Position numbers and translations under genes: made by a program. Shown one piece after another: positions 1 through 5,653 of a stretch of DNA of 12,461 nt. Within the stretch, counting starts at the first letter, position 1; every line of letters begins with the position of its first letter. Below the pieces are notes generated by a model. That model had not been told where the DNA came from, did not search any database, and was given only the letters and a program-made list of their open reading frames with translations. Source of the DNA: Bifidobacteriaceae bacterium (GTDB lineage: Bacteria; Actinomycetota; Actinomycetes; Actinomycetales; WQXJ01); the NCBI GenBank assembly GCA_031266115.1, contig JAISBQ010000139.1:1-12461 (forward strand), in the 5' to 3' direction.

Positions 1-67
1 GTGGCGGCGCGACCTGGTCACCGCCGTGGCATGTTTAGCTACCTAAAACCACGGCCCACCAAACCGC
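1..67. other. Intergenic edge with a stem-loop
   Basis: No gene is recognised here. Arms GCCGTGG (23-29) and CCACGGC (49-55) form a 7-bp stem. Inside it TTTAG (34-38) pairs with CTAAA (43-47), so the element can fold as a two-part hairpin. It lies just past the stop of the minus-strand lipoprotein gene and could be its transcript end, but no T-run follows. Positions 31-130 are clearly more A/T-rich than the rest of the window. Confidence 0.3.
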
Positions 68-727
68 CTAACCACAGGCCACAAACCGAAAACACTCAAA
101 AAAAGCCGCAAAGAAGAGACCGCCGTCCAGAACGGGGGCGCCTTGATCTTCCACCTCGGGGAAGCCGTTAGCTCTGGCGCAGGCGGCGAAGTCGTTGTTG
201 AGATCGGTTTGGAGTTGTTTGATTCGCTGCTCCGTGGCCGGATCGGCGAAAGGACCGGGTTGTGTGAACTGGGTCTCGGCGACGCAGGCGTCGTACTCCT
301 CGGTGCGGTCAGCGCCGTCAAGCCACAGCAGGCTCCGGCCCTCGGATACGGCGGCATCGGCCAACTCGGTGGACTCCGTGTCGGTCGCTTGGGTGCTCGT
401 CCCGTCGGCGAGGACCCACGCGAAGGGTCCGGGCGAGGCGTCGATGTCCAGCCGGGTCTGCCCGTCGCCCTGGTCGCTCAGTGAGGTGGAGATGGACCCT
501 TCCGCCAAACAGGCGGCCATCGCCTCGGCCCGTTCGCGCTGCGGAGCCAGGGCCGGTGCCGAGGTCGGCGGAGGTGAGTTCACGGCGCCAACTGATGGGA
601 CGTCATCGTCCACGGCCGTACAACCCGCCATGGCGATCAGCGCACCGAGCACCGCACCGCTTGCCCATGCACCGCGCACCGCCACGGCGCATATGGTACT
701 GCCGGGAGCGGGGAGCTCAGGCTTCAC
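68..727 (-). CDS. Putative secreted lipoprotein of unknown function
   Basis: The predicted protein has 219 residues and probably sits on the outer face of the membrane. A hydrophobic stretch (about residues 20-35) ends in the lipobox-like A-M-A-G-C, with Cys36 as the lipidation site, followed by an acidic, Pro/Ser/Thr/Ala-rich linker. Three spaced cysteine motifs follow: AACLAEG, YDACVAE and FAACARANGFP. This pattern resembles a family of uncharacterised actinobacterial lipoproteins; that likeness is from memory. The GTG at 727 is used because it overlaps the stop of the upstream HTH remnant (GTGA). Internal GTG codons at 685 and 679 would give a more ordinary 20-22-residue signal peptide, and none of the three has a good Shine-Dalgarno site. 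The last 16 residues (LFFAAFFECFRFVACG) are Phe/Cys-rich, encoded by AT-rich DNA with a T7 run on the coding strand, and look unlike the rest, so the 3' end may be frameshifted or truncated. It is divergent from infA. Confidence 0.6.
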   Translation of the reverse strand: MKPELPAPGSTICAVAVRGAWASGAVLGALIAMAGCTAVDDDVPSVGAVNSPPPTSAPALAPQRERAEAMAACLAEGSISTSLSDQGDGQTRLDIDASPGPFAWVLADGTSTQATDTESTELADAAVSEGRSLLWLDGADRTEEYDACVAETQFTQPGPFADPATEQRIKQLQTDLNNDFAACARANGFPEVEDQGAPVLDGGLFFAAFFECFRFVACG

Positions 728-875
728 ATGAGCTGCGACACCCGCCCCTTCGACACGCCGAGGATGACGGCTGTGTCGGCCATCGACAGACCCTGTGGTC
801 TGAGAGCCGGTGCGCCACGTCGCGCATCGCGCGAGAGGCTCCCACGACGATGGCGGTTCGGCTGGCGGTGGGGTA
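724..875 (-). pseudogene. Remnant of a helix-turn-helix protein, frameshifted
   Basis: On the minus strand the last codons before the stop at 724-726 read MADTAVILGVSKGRVSQLM, the pattern of a helix-turn-helix (D-x-A-x-x-LGVS-x-x-RVSQL). This short frame has no start other than the ATG at 783. If the frame is changed at 793-794 (two extra bases, or one missing), the upstream frame joins on as RDVAHRLSDH followed by GLSMADTA. The joined sequence resembles the C-terminal HTH of small actinobacterial HicB-like or MerR-like regulators. The upstream frame is open only to a stop at 900-902 and has no convincing start or ribosome binding site, so the gene appears truncated as well as frameshifted. 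Its stop overlaps the lipoprotein start by 4 nt, suggesting the two were once co-translated. It also lies across the likely infA promoter. Chance cannot be excluded in so short a stretch. Confidence 0.4.
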
Positions 876-879
876 GACT
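874..879 (+). promoter_or_regulatory. Candidate -10 box for the infA operon
   Basis: TAGACT, within GGGTAGACTAG, fits the actinobacterial TAnnnT -10 pattern and would start transcription near 886. No clear -35 hexamer is seen 16-18 nt upstream. A second -10-like TACTGT is at 931-936. The leader to infA would be about 140 nt and contains two hairpins. Confidence 0.4.
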
Positions 880-890
880 AGCCCGCTGGA

Positions 891-912
891 CGCGCGTGCC
901 TAGGCGCGCGCG
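891..912 (+). promoter_or_regulatory. Near-perfect inverted repeat in the infA leader
   Basis: The palindrome GCCTAGGC (898-905) is extended on both sides by CGCGCG/CGCGCG arms, with a single T/G position (897/906) that can wobble-pair in RNA. It starts about 5 nt after the predicted transcription start and is followed by GCGC and four T's (917-920). It could act as an operator, a 5'-UTR hairpin or a weak attenuator. Only the symmetry is directly visible. Confidence 0.35.
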
Positions 913-950
913 GCGCTTTTGTCACCCGCCTACTGTCTCCTGGGACGCCC

Positions 951-971
951 ATGTGCCCGCGCAGGGCACGT
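951..971 (+). other. Hairpin in the infA leader
   Basis: GTGCCC (953-958) and GGGCAC (964-969) pair around a 5-nt loop, with a T/G wobble and an A/T pair extending the stem to 8 bp. It is the second hairpin between the predicted promoter and the infA ribosome binding site. The remainder of 728-1025 shows no plus-strand gene. Confidence 0.3.
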
Positions 972-1025
972 CATCGGACACGGGACGCGAGGTGGCGCCG
1001 ACCACACGAAGAGTAGCGGAGGGGA

Positions 1026-1247
1026 ATGGCCAAGAAGGACGGCGTCATTGAGATTGAGGGCACCGTAGTCGAAGCGCTACCGAACGCGATGTTCCGCGTG
1101 GAGTTGGCAAACGGTCATCGGGTGCTCGCCCACATCTCGGGCAAGATGCGCCAGCACTACATTCGGATCCTCCCTGAGGACCGTGTAGTGGTGGAACTCA
1201 GCCCCTATGACCTGTCCCGCGGGCGCATCGTCTACCGGTACAAGTGA
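1026..1247 (+). CDS. infA: Translation initiation factor IF-1
   Basis: The protein has 73 residues, the usual length. IF-1 binds the A site of the 30S ribosomal subunit and helps IF-2 and IF-3 place the initiator tRNA. The whole protein is a single OB fold, and the typical stretches are visible: an EGTVVEALPNAMFRVEL N-terminal strand region, HISGKMRQHYIRILPEDRV in the middle, and the end YDLSRGRIVYRYK. GGAGG lies at 1018-1022, only 3 nt before the ATG, which is tight spacing. It is the first gene of the infA-rpmJ-rpsM-rpsK-rpoA-rplQ operon, with the predicted promoter at 874-879. Unlike the common actinobacterial order, the gene upstream is not map or adk but a divergent lipoprotein. Confidence 0.97.
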   Translation: MAKKDGVIEIEGTVVEALPNAMFRVELANGHRVLAHISGKMRQHYIRILPEDRVVVELSPYDLSRGRIVYRYK

Positions 1248-1272
1248 CATCCCAACCGAAGGCCCGATACGC

Positions 1273-1389
1273 ATGAAGGTGAAACCGAGCGTCAAGCGGA
1301 TCTGCGACCACTGCAAGGTGATTCGTCGCGGAGGCCGCGTGATGGTGATCTGCTCCGCCAACCCCCGCCACAAGCAGCGGCAGGGGTAG
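1273..1389 (+). CDS. rpmJ: 50S ribosomal protein L36
   Basis: The protein is a 38-residue basic zinc-ribbon protein of the large subunit. The zinc ligands are visible as Cys11, Cys14, Cys27 and His33 (C-x2-C-x12-C-x4-H), so this is the zinc-binding (C+) form of L36. The start at MKVKPSVKRICDHC is the family's usual N-terminus; the longer open frame from 1207 only reads through the end of infA. It lies 25 nt after infA, matching the standard infA-rpmJ pairing, and no strong Shine-Dalgarno site precedes it, so translation may be coupled to infA. Confidence 0.95.
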   Translation: MKVKPSVKRICDHCKVIRRGGRVMVICSANPRHKQRQG

Positions 1390-1411
1390 CGCCGCAGGCA
1401 GAGTGTTGCCA

Positions 1412-1463
1412 AGGGGCTCTAGCCCCTCACCCCCGGTCGGAGGCCGGGGCCCGAGCAATCGGG
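1412..1463 (+). promoter_or_regulatory. Three tandem hairpins in the rpmJ-rpsM gap
   Basis: The 124-nt gap holds three hairpins in a row. The first is AGGGGC/GCCCCT (1412-1427) with a TCTA loop. The second is CCCCGG/CCGGGG (1431-1449). The third is CCCGA/TCGGG (1450-1463) closed by a GCAA tetraloop of the stable GNRA class. The rpsM ribosome binding site AGGAG is at 1497-1501. In E. coli a structured leader at this position binds S4 and regulates the alpha operon. Whether these stems do anything similar is inference, and no match to a known leader is claimed. Confidence 0.4.
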
Positions 1464-1513
1464 ACGGCAACGCACCAGACCTCCGATCGATTCAGCAGGA
1501 GTAGTACTGAGAC

Positions 1514-1894
1514 ATGGCACGTATCGCAGGTGTTGATCTACCGCGGGACAAGCGGCTGGAAGTGGCACTGACCTACATTTTCGGAATCGGGCGGACCAGG
1601 GCCAAGGCAACCCTGGCGGCCACCGGCGTGAGCCCGGACTTGCGCGTCAAAGACCTCGGGGACGCCGATCTCGTGGCGCTGCGCGACTACATCGAGGCGA
1701 CGTATGAGGTGGAAGGCGACCTTCGCCGCGAAATCGCCGCCGACATCCGCCGCAAGGTAGAAATCGGCTCCTATCAGGGCATCCGGCATCGTCGGGGCCT
1801 GCCGGTGCACGGACAGCGCACCAAGACCAACGCGCGCACCCGCAAGGGCCGCAAGCGCACCGTGGCCGGCAAGAAGAAGGCCGGCAAGAAGTAG
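1514..1894 (+). CDS. rpsM: 30S ribosomal protein S13
   Basis: The protein has 126 residues, normal for bacterial S13, which sits in the head of the small subunit and contacts the P-site tRNA and the B1 bridges to the large subunit. The sequence begins MARIAGVDLPRDKR, has the helix-two-turns-helix core YIFGIGRTRAKATLAATGV, and ends in the conserved HRRGLPVHGQRTKTNARTRK followed by a lysine-rich tail (KKKAGKK) that reaches the tRNA. AGGAG at 1497-1501 lies 12 nt before the ATG. The gene sits between rpmJ and rpsK in the standard order. Confidence 0.97.
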   Translation: MARIAGVDLPRDKRLEVALTYIFGIGRTRAKATLAATGVSPDLRVKDLGDADLVALRDYIEATYEVEGDLRREIAADIRRKVEIGSYQGIRHRRGLPVHGQRTKTNARTRKGRKRTVAGKKKAGKK

Positions 1895-1955
1895 CCCTAC
1901 GGGGAACGGACCATCCACCAGCCAGCTTGACCCGATCAGGAAAGACAACGCATTC

Positions 1956-2360
1956 ATGCCTCCAAAGTCCCGCACTGGCGGCGCCAGGAAGACGCGCCGC
2001 AAGGATAGGAAGAACGTTCCGCTGGGCCATGCCCACATCAAGTCGACGTTCAACAACACCATCGTCTCGATCACCGATCCCTCTGGTGCCGTGCTCGCCT
2101 GGGCTTCATCTGGCCAGGTCGGGTTCAAGGGGTCCCGCAAGTCGACGCCCTTCGCCGCGCAGCTCGCGGCCGAGGCCGCCGCCCGGCGCGCTCAAGACCA
2201 CGGCGTCAAGAAGGTCGATGTCTACGTGAAAGGACCTGGCGCCGGACGCGAAACCGCGATCCGCTCGCTCCAGGCTGCTGGCCTTGAGGTGGGAACCATC
2301 TCCGACGTCACCCCTCAAGCTCACAACGGCTGCCGTCCCCCGAAGCGCCGGCGCGTCTGA
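1956..2360 (+). CDS. rpsK: 30S ribosomal protein S11
   Basis: The protein has 134 residues. S11 lies on the platform of the small subunit and helps form the mRNA exit site with S18 and S21. Typical parts are a basic N-terminus (RKTRRKDRKNVPLGHAHI), the core STFNNTIVSITDPSG, WASSGQVGFKGSRKSTPFAAQ, KGPGAGRETAIRSLQ, and the family's end DVTPQAHNGCRPPKRRRV. AGGAAA precedes the ATG. In mycobacteria rpsD (S4) follows this gene, but here rpoA comes next after a 126-nt non-coding gap. Confidence 0.97.
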   Translation: MPPKSRTGGARKTRRKDRKNVPLGHAHIKSTFNNTIVSITDPSGAVLAWASSGQVGFKGSRKSTPFAAQLAAEAAARRAQDHGVKKVDVYVKGPGAGRETAIRSLQAAGLEVGTISDVTPQAHNGCRPPKRRRV

Positions 2361-2374
2361 CCATCAGCATGATC

Positions 2375-2430
2375 GCGGCGCGAGGACTCCTGCCCCCGCG
2401 CCGCCGCGGGACCGGCAGACCGAGGCCGGT
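2375..2430 (+). other. Two hairpins between rpsK and rpoA, where rpsD is absent
   Basis: GCGGCGCG (2375-2382) pairs with CGCGCCGC (2397-2404). A second stem, ACCGGC/GCCGGT (2411-2416 with 2425-2430), follows at once. No T-run follows either stem, so these are unlikely to be efficient terminators; they could be RNA processing or pausing sites. No trace of rpsD coding sequence is seen in the gap. Confidence 0.35.
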
Positions 2431-2486
2431 GCCGCTCACGAGAGGCGTCAAATAGCGGGCGCCCACGAGGAAAGGAACCACACCAG

Positions 2487-3488
2487 GTGCTAATTGCCAA
2501 ACGCCCTACCCTGACCGAAGAGGTCGTTTCCGACCATCGTTCGCGGTTCGTCATCGAGCCCCTTGAGCCAGGCTTCGGCTATACGCTCGGCAACTCGCTG
2601 CGCCGAACCCTGCTGTCCTCGATCCCCGGCGCCGCGGTCACGTCCATCCGGATCGACGGCGTGCTTCACGAGTTCTCGACGGTCTCCGGGGTCAAGCAGG
2701 ACGTCACCGAGCTGATTCTCGGCCTCAAGAATCTTGTTGTCTCCTCGGAACACGACGTGCCCGTGGTCATGTACCTGCGCAAGCAGGGCCCCGGTCGCGT
2801 GACGGCTGGAGACATCACTCCGCCTGCCGGTGTCGAAGTCCACAATCCGGACCTCCACATTGCCACCATCAACGCCAAGGGCAAGCTCGAGATCGAGCTG
2901 ACCGTCGAACGTGGGCGCGGGTACGTCTCGGCCGTCCAGAACAAGAACCCCGACGCGGAAATCGGCCGCATCCCAATCGATTCGATCTACTCCCCGGTGC
3001 TCAAGGTCACCTACAAGGTTGAGGCGACTCGTGTGGAGCAACGCACGGACTTCGATCGGCTTGTCGTGGACGTGGAAACCAAGCCGTCCATCTCCCCCCG
3101 CGACGCCGTCGCGTCAGCTGGCACCACGTTGGTGGAACTGTTCGGGCTTGCTCGCGAGTTGAATGTGGAGGCCGAGGGCATCGAGATCGGCCCGTCGCCC
3201 ACCGATGCGGCGTTGGCCGCGGACCTCGCCCTTCCGATCGAGGATCTGGACCTGACCATCCGCTCCTACAACTGCCTCAAGCGTGAGGGCATCCACACCG
3301 TGGGCGAACTGGTCGCGCGGTCCGAGGCGGATCTGCTCGACATCCGCAACTTTGGCGCGAAGTCGATCACCGAGGTCAAGGACAAGCTGACAGCGCTGGG
3401 TCTCGGCCTGAAGGACTCGCCGCTCGACTTCGATCCGGCGGCTATCGCTGCCACCAACCCTGAGTTCATCAGCGACGAGTCGTACTGA
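2487..3488 (+). CDS. rpoA: DNA-directed RNA polymerase alpha subunit
   Basis: The protein has 333 residues. Alpha dimerises to nucleate RNA polymerase assembly, and its C-terminal domain binds UP elements and activators. The N-terminal domain (about 1-230) shows FVIEPLEPGFGYTLGNSLRRTLLSSIPGAA, LHEFSTVSGVKQDV and the dimer/beta-contact segments. The C-terminal domain (about 245-315) shows PIEDLDLTIRSYNCLKREGIHTVGEL and DLLDIRNFGAKSITEVKDKL, the DNA- and activator-binding helix-hairpin-helix core. The start is GTG, giving the family's MLIAKRPTLTEE N-terminus, after a GAGGAAAGGA ribosome binding site. It probably contacts the RegX3-type regulator encoded downstream at phosphate promoters; that is an inference from family behaviour. 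Confidence 0.97.
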   Translation: MLIAKRPTLTEEVVSDHRSRFVIEPLEPGFGYTLGNSLRRTLLSSIPGAAVTSIRIDGVLHEFSTVSGVKQDVTELILGLKNLVVSSEHDVPVVMYLRKQGPGRVTAGDITPPAGVEVHNPDLHIATINAKGKLEIELTVERGRGYVSAVQNKNPDAEIGRIPIDSIYSPVLKVTYKVEATRVEQRTDFDRLVVDVETKPSISPRDAVASAGTTLVELFGLARELNVEAEGIEIGPSPTDAALAADLALPIEDLDLTIRSYNCLKREGIHTVGELVARSEADLLDIRNFGAKSITEVKDKLTALGLGLKDSPLDFDPAAIAATNPEFISDESY

Positions 3489-3527
3489 CCCGCTCGCCCG
3501 CATCGTCACCCCTAAGGAGTACCGATC

Positions 3528-4181
3528 ATGCCCACGCCCACCAAGGGTCCCAGGCTAGGCGGCGGCCCGGCCCACGAGCGCCTCATGCTGGCGGGCTTGG
3601 CCACCAGCCTGTTCGAGCACAAGCGGATCACCACGACGCACGCCAAGGCCAAGCGGTTGCGTCCGCTCGCCGAGCGCCTCATCACCTTCGCCAAGCGCGG
3701 CGATCTTGCCGCGCGGCGCCGGGTCATGAGGGTGATCCGCGACAAGGGCGTGGTTCACGTGTTGTTCACCGAGATCGCCCCGACGATGGCGGAGCGGCCC
3801 GGGGGATATACGCGGATTGTGAAGATCGGTCCCCGCAAGGGCGACGCGGCCCCGCTGGCGGTGATCGAACTCATCACCGATCCCGTGGAATTCAAGACAC
3901 GGCGCACCCCAGCCGAGGCCGCTGAGGCCCAGGCCGAGGCCGCGGCAAAGCGCAAGGCCGCTTCCGCGCCACGCCGCGGCTCCCGTCGCGGCCCACGCAC
4001 GGCCGGCGCCGCATCGGACGAGGCGCCAAGCGCGAAGGTCCCCGAGACACCGGCCGAATCCGCCGCGACCGAATCCGAGGACGTGACAGTGGTTGAGGGC
4101 GCTGGCGAGGCTCCCGCGGCCGTCGAAACGACTGACACGGGCGAGGTGGACGCGACCGAGGATGTCAAGGACGCCGAGTAG
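3528..4181 (+). CDS. rplQ: 50S ribosomal protein L17 with long C-terminal extension
   Basis: The protein has 217 residues. The first about 120 form the L17 domain, which lies near the exit tunnel of the large subunit: MPTPTKGPRLGGGPAHERLMLAGLATSLFEHKRI, then VVHVLFTEIAP and GGYTRIVKIGPRKGDAAPLAVIEL. The remaining about 95 residues are low-complexity: first Ala/Lys/Arg-rich (KRKAASAPRRGSRRGPR), then Ala/Glu/Thr-rich and strongly acidic to the end. Actinobacterial L17 often has a C-terminal tail; this one is at the long end by my memory of 168-180-residue relatives. AAGGAG lies at a normal distance before the ATG. It is the last gene of the operon, and the terminator follows within 60 nt. Confidence 0.95.
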   Translation: MPTPTKGPRLGGGPAHERLMLAGLATSLFEHKRITTTHAKAKRLRPLAERLITFAKRGDLAARRRVMRVIRDKGVVHVLFTEIAPTMAERPGGYTRIVKIGPRKGDAAPLAVIELITDPVEFKTRRTPAEAAEAQAEAAAKRKAASAPRRGSRRGPRTAGAASDEAPSAKVPETPAESAATESEDVTVVEGAGEAPAAVETTDTGEVDATEDVKDAE

Positions 4182-4237
4182 CCGCCACTTGCGTCCATGT
4201 CTCACGGGCAACGCGGGGCACCATATCGAACGCGACG

Positions 4238-4273
4238 AAGGCCGCGCCCGGTTCACATGCTGGGCGCGGTCTT
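4238..4273 (+). terminator. Rho-independent-like terminator of the rplQ operon
   Basis: AAGGCCGCGCCC (4238-4249) pairs with GGGCGCGGTCTT (4262-4273), a 12-bp stem with one G/T wobble and an 11-12-nt loop. The stem starts with A's and ends in CTTT, the usual form of actinobacterial terminators with short T-tracts. It separates the ribosomal operon from the pst operon. Confidence 0.75.
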
Positions 4274-4341
4274 TGGCGTACCTGCGCGATGCGAACGGGG
4301 GCGCGGGCTCTCACCGCAGGTCACGGCGCCGGTCCACAAGA

Positions 4342-4374
4342 GTTAGCTGTCCGTTTCCCTGGTGTTTACCTGGG
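4342..4374 (+). promoter_or_regulatory. Candidate PHO box: three tandem 11-nt repeats
   Basis: Three consecutive 11-mers stand directly upstream of pstS: GTTAGCTGTCC (4342), GTTTCCCTGGT (4353) and GTTTACCTGGG (4364). All start with GTT, and positions 2 and 3 agree at most bases. The 11-nt spacing and the GTTyACC-like core match the direct-repeat units bound by PhoP at Streptomyces phosphate promoters, so RegX3 from this window is the likely binder. The block ends about 28 nt before a -10-like TAGCTT (4402-4407), close to where the -35 region would be, as expected for an activator. Confidence 0.6.
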
Positions 4375-4401
4375 GGTCGGACTGCGTTGGGGTGGGACTC
4401 C

Positions 4402-4407
4402 TAGCTT
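4402..4407 (+). promoter_or_regulatory. Candidate -10 box for pstS
   Basis: TAGCTT fits TAnnnT. No good -35 is seen at 17-18 nt upstream, which agrees with a promoter that depends on an activator bound at the 4342-4374 repeats. The transcript would start near 4414. Confidence 0.35.
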
Positions 4408-4412
4408 CGGCG

Positions 4413-4436
4413 CTGGACCGGACAGTCCGCGTCCAG
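4413..4436 (+). promoter_or_regulatory. Imperfect palindrome in the pstS 5' UTR
   Basis: CTGGACCGGAC (4413-4423) pairs with GTCCG (4425-4429) plus GTCCAG (4431-4436), with one bulged C at 4430 and a minimal loop. The hairpin would sit at the very start of the transcript, 8 nt before the TAGGAG ribosome binding site (4445-4450). It may stabilise the mRNA or be an operator. Confidence 0.4.
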
Positions 4437-4454
4437 CCATCCGATAGGAGAACC

Positions 4455-5636
4455 GTGAGACTTCGCCTCATTCCTGCGGCCACAGCGATCGCCATGGCCG
4501 TCGCTCTGAGCCTGACCGGCTGTGCGACCAACGAGAACGCCGCCGATGATCAGGCCGCCGAGACCGATGCCGCCGAGACCGACGAGCCGGCGCCCCTGAC
4601 TTCCGCTGATGCGGCGGACGATGACGTTCCCCCCGAGCCCGGTGCCGGCCTCGCCGGCACCCTCAACGGTGGCGGTGCCACCTCGCAAAGCGCCGCGCAA
4701 GAGGCCTGGCGCGCCGGTTTCGCTTCCCTCAACCCCTCGGTCACCGTCAACTATGACCCGACCGGCTCGGGCGATGGCCGCAAGGCCTTCCAAGAGGGGG
4801 GCTTGGCCTTTGCTGGATCCGATGGGGCCTTTGGCGTCGAGGACATTGCCGCGGGAGGCTTCGCCTCATGCGCCGACGGTTCCGGCCTCGTCGAGATTCC
4901 GGTGTATATCTCGCCTATCGCCGTTGCGTTCAACCTGCCGGGCATCGACTCGCTCAACCTGGACGCCGCGACCATCGCCTCCATCTTCACCGGTCAGATC
5001 ACCACCTGGGACGATGCCGCGATCGTCGACCAGAACGATGGCGTGGAGCTTCCCGATCTGGCGATCACGGCGGTGCATCGGTCGGACGGCTCGGGCACCA
5101 CGGCGAACTTCACGGACTATCTCGACCAGACCTCCGGCGGCGTGTGGGCCGATGGCAAGGTCGAGGACTGGCCCGAATCCCTGACTGGCGAAGCTGCGGA
5201 GGGCACCTCCGGCGTGGCCGAGACGATCGCCGCCACCGAAGGCGCCATCGGATACCTCGACGCTTCGCGTGCCGACGCCCTGGGTACCGCCGCCATCCAG
5301 GTGGGTGAGTCCTACGTCTCCTATTCCCCGGCCGCCGCGACGGCTGCCGCGGGCGTGTCGACCTTCCAGGAGGGTCGCGCAGGGGTCGATGTCGTGGTGG
5401 ACATCAACCGGACGGTCGCCGAGGGGGAGGTTTACCCGCTGATCCTCATCTCCTACCTGATCGGCTGCGAGAGCTACGGCGACCCGGCGCAAGGGGACCT
5501 TGCCAAGGCCTTCTTCGACTATGTGATCTCACCTGAGGGCCAGGCCGCGGCGGCCGAGAACGCCGGATCGGCCCCGATCACCGGGGACCCGAACCTCGAG
5601 CCCAAGGTCACCGCCGCCGTCGCCGCGATCCACTAG
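4455..5636 (+). CDS. pstS: Phosphate ABC transporter substrate-binding lipoprotein PstS
   Basis: The protein has 393 residues. PstS captures inorganic phosphate at the outer face of the membrane and hands it to PstCA. A signal peptide ends in the lipobox L-T-G-C with Cys23, followed by a long acidic linker (about 24-65). The binding-protein fold begins at LNGGGATSQSAAQEAW (70-85). Phosphate-binding elements are visible as TGSGDG (103-108), the SD pair in FAGSDGAF (119-126) and HRSDGSGTT (208-216). The GTG at 4455 is chosen because TAGGAG is 4 nt upstream and the peptide MRLRLIPAATAIAMAVALSLTGC is a good lipoprotein signal; the open frame extends 31 codons further upstream across the PHO-box region and is not used. 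First gene of pstSCAB. Confidence 0.95.
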   Translation: MRLRLIPAATAIAMAVALSLTGCATNENAADDQAAETDAAETDEPAPLTSADAADDDVPPEPGAGLAGTLNGGGATSQSAAQEAWRAGFASLNPSVTVNYDPTGSGDGRKAFQEGGLAFAGSDGAFGVEDIAAGGFASCADGSGLVEIPVYISPIAVAFNLPGIDSLNLDAATIASIFTGQITTWDDAAIVDQNDGVELPDLAITAVHRSDGSGTTANFTDYLDQTSGGVWADGKVEDWPESLTGEAAEGTSGVAETIAATEGAIGYLDASRADALGTAAIQVGESYVSYSPAAATAAAGVSTFQEGRAGVDVVVDINRTVAEGEVYPLILISYLIGCESYGDPAQGDLAKAFFDYVISPEGQAAAAENAGSAPITGDPNLEPKVTAAVAAIH

Positions 5637-5653
5637 CACCCGGAGCACCGGCC

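Noticed and set aside
195..731. Long plus-strand open frame of about 178 codons opposite the lipoprotein gene
   Set aside because: It is antisense to a frame with a lipobox and repeated Cys motifs, its peptide is Ser/Arg-rich without recognisable domains, and it has no ribosome binding site.
4249..4256. GGTTCACA resembling a PHO-box core
   Set aside because: It lies in the loop of the rplQ terminator, occurs once without an 11-nt partner, and is too far from the pstS promoter.
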